In this document: positions 63,942-64,000 of the stretch, in pieces | Layout of the letters: each line of letters begins with the position of its first letter | Numbering within the stretch: position 1 is the first letter of the stretch | Source: Kutzneria kofuensis | Lineage (GTDB): Bacteria; Actinomycetota; Actinomycetes; Mycobacteriales; Pseudonocardiaceae | Length of the DNA stretch: 64,000 bases | NCBI RefSeq assembly: GCF_014203355.1 | Contig: NZ_JACHIR010000002.1 | Coordinates: forward strand, 620,001 to 684,000 | Reading direction: 5' to 3' | Notes under the pieces: model-generated | What the model was told of the DNA's origin: nothing | The model's database searches: none | The model's input: only the letters and a program-made list of their open reading frames with translations | Position numbers and translations under genes: made by a program

Positions 63942-64000
63942 TCAGTCCTCGACCCTCGAACCCTCGACCTGCGTGGCGGCGTAGTCGACCAGCGTCGACC
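63942..64000 (-). CDS. Partial gene running off the window edge
   Basis: The last 18 codons of an upstream leftward gene: LVDYAATQVEGSRVED and stop at 63942-63944, two bases before the SDR start codon. The frame is open to the window edge. Too short to identify, but tight spacing suggests a shared operon with the SDR. Confidence 0.55.
   Translation of the reverse strand, partial: STLVDYAATQVEGSRVED

Overview
The window is 64 kb of high-GC DNA from an actinobacterium. The gene content points to a filamentous, spore-forming or antibiotic-producing lineage, possibly Pseudonocardiaceae-like. Evidence: Ku end-joining protein, Rpf with LysM under a c-di-AMP-type leader, DivIVA-like coiled coil, a mycothiol-dependent-enzyme family member, DUF4383, DUF5709, DUF574 and DUF222/HNH proteins, GTG starts, short convergent overlaps and many TetR/MarR/LysR/AraC regulators. 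No rRNA, tRNA, replication origin or CRISPR array was seen. The genus is not determined.

Layout. 0-3.9 kb: regulators (MarR, LysR), a GNAT enzyme and a DUF4331 protein. 3.95-7.1 kb: a two-gene unit, a flavin monooxygenase translationally coupled to an unusual thioesterase/ATP-grasp fusion, which looks like a small biosynthetic or tailoring operon. 7.1-10.1 kb: a leftward operon of a DUF5709-DJ-1/PfpI fusion, an alpha/beta-hydrolase-like protein, Ku and an MscS channel. 10.6-12.4 kb: transketolase. 12.5-15.55 kb: an accessory island. A DUF222/HNH endonuclease gene with 28-bp iterons upstream is bracketed by two inverted copies of a 120-bp nested palindrome; one copy is split by an intact IS701-family insertion sequence with a CTAA target duplication. 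15.6-24.9 kb: a Ser/Thr kinase, a Tat-exported purple acid phosphatase, an aldo/keto reductase, a large HTH-nSTAND-WD40 protein, TetR, a secreted GNAT-like protein and a membrane-tethered chitin-binding protein. 24.9-29.6 kb: regulator/target pairs with clear operators (MarR, TetR-MFS), a flavoprotein and an AraC regulator.

30-35.2 kb is a cell-wall block: riboswitch-Rpf, DivIVA-like protein, class A penicillin-binding protein with PASTA, a small coiled-coil protein and GH25 lysozyme. 35.3-45.9 kb holds oxidoreductase, HEAT-repeat, lipoprotein, ClC channel, peptide deformylase, Ogt and EamA genes. 46.2-52.4 kb is one 2,060-residue polyketide synthase (AMP-ligase, ACP, KS, AT, DH, KR, ACP) with no partner module or thioesterase beside it. 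52.4-57.1 kb holds hydrolases, quinone oxidoreductases and a LysR regulator. At 57.25-58.06 kb a SARP-type regulator is truncated and fused to the 3' end of a lost DUF222/HNH gene. 58.2-64 kb carries GH20 hexosaminidase, a hydrolase, a DUF574 methyltransferase, a DUF1906 protein, a short HAD protein and a frameshifted SDR.

The most unusual features are the DUF222/HNH-palindrome island plus its second relic 43 kb away, the thioesterase/ATP-grasp fusion operon, and the stand-alone PKS.
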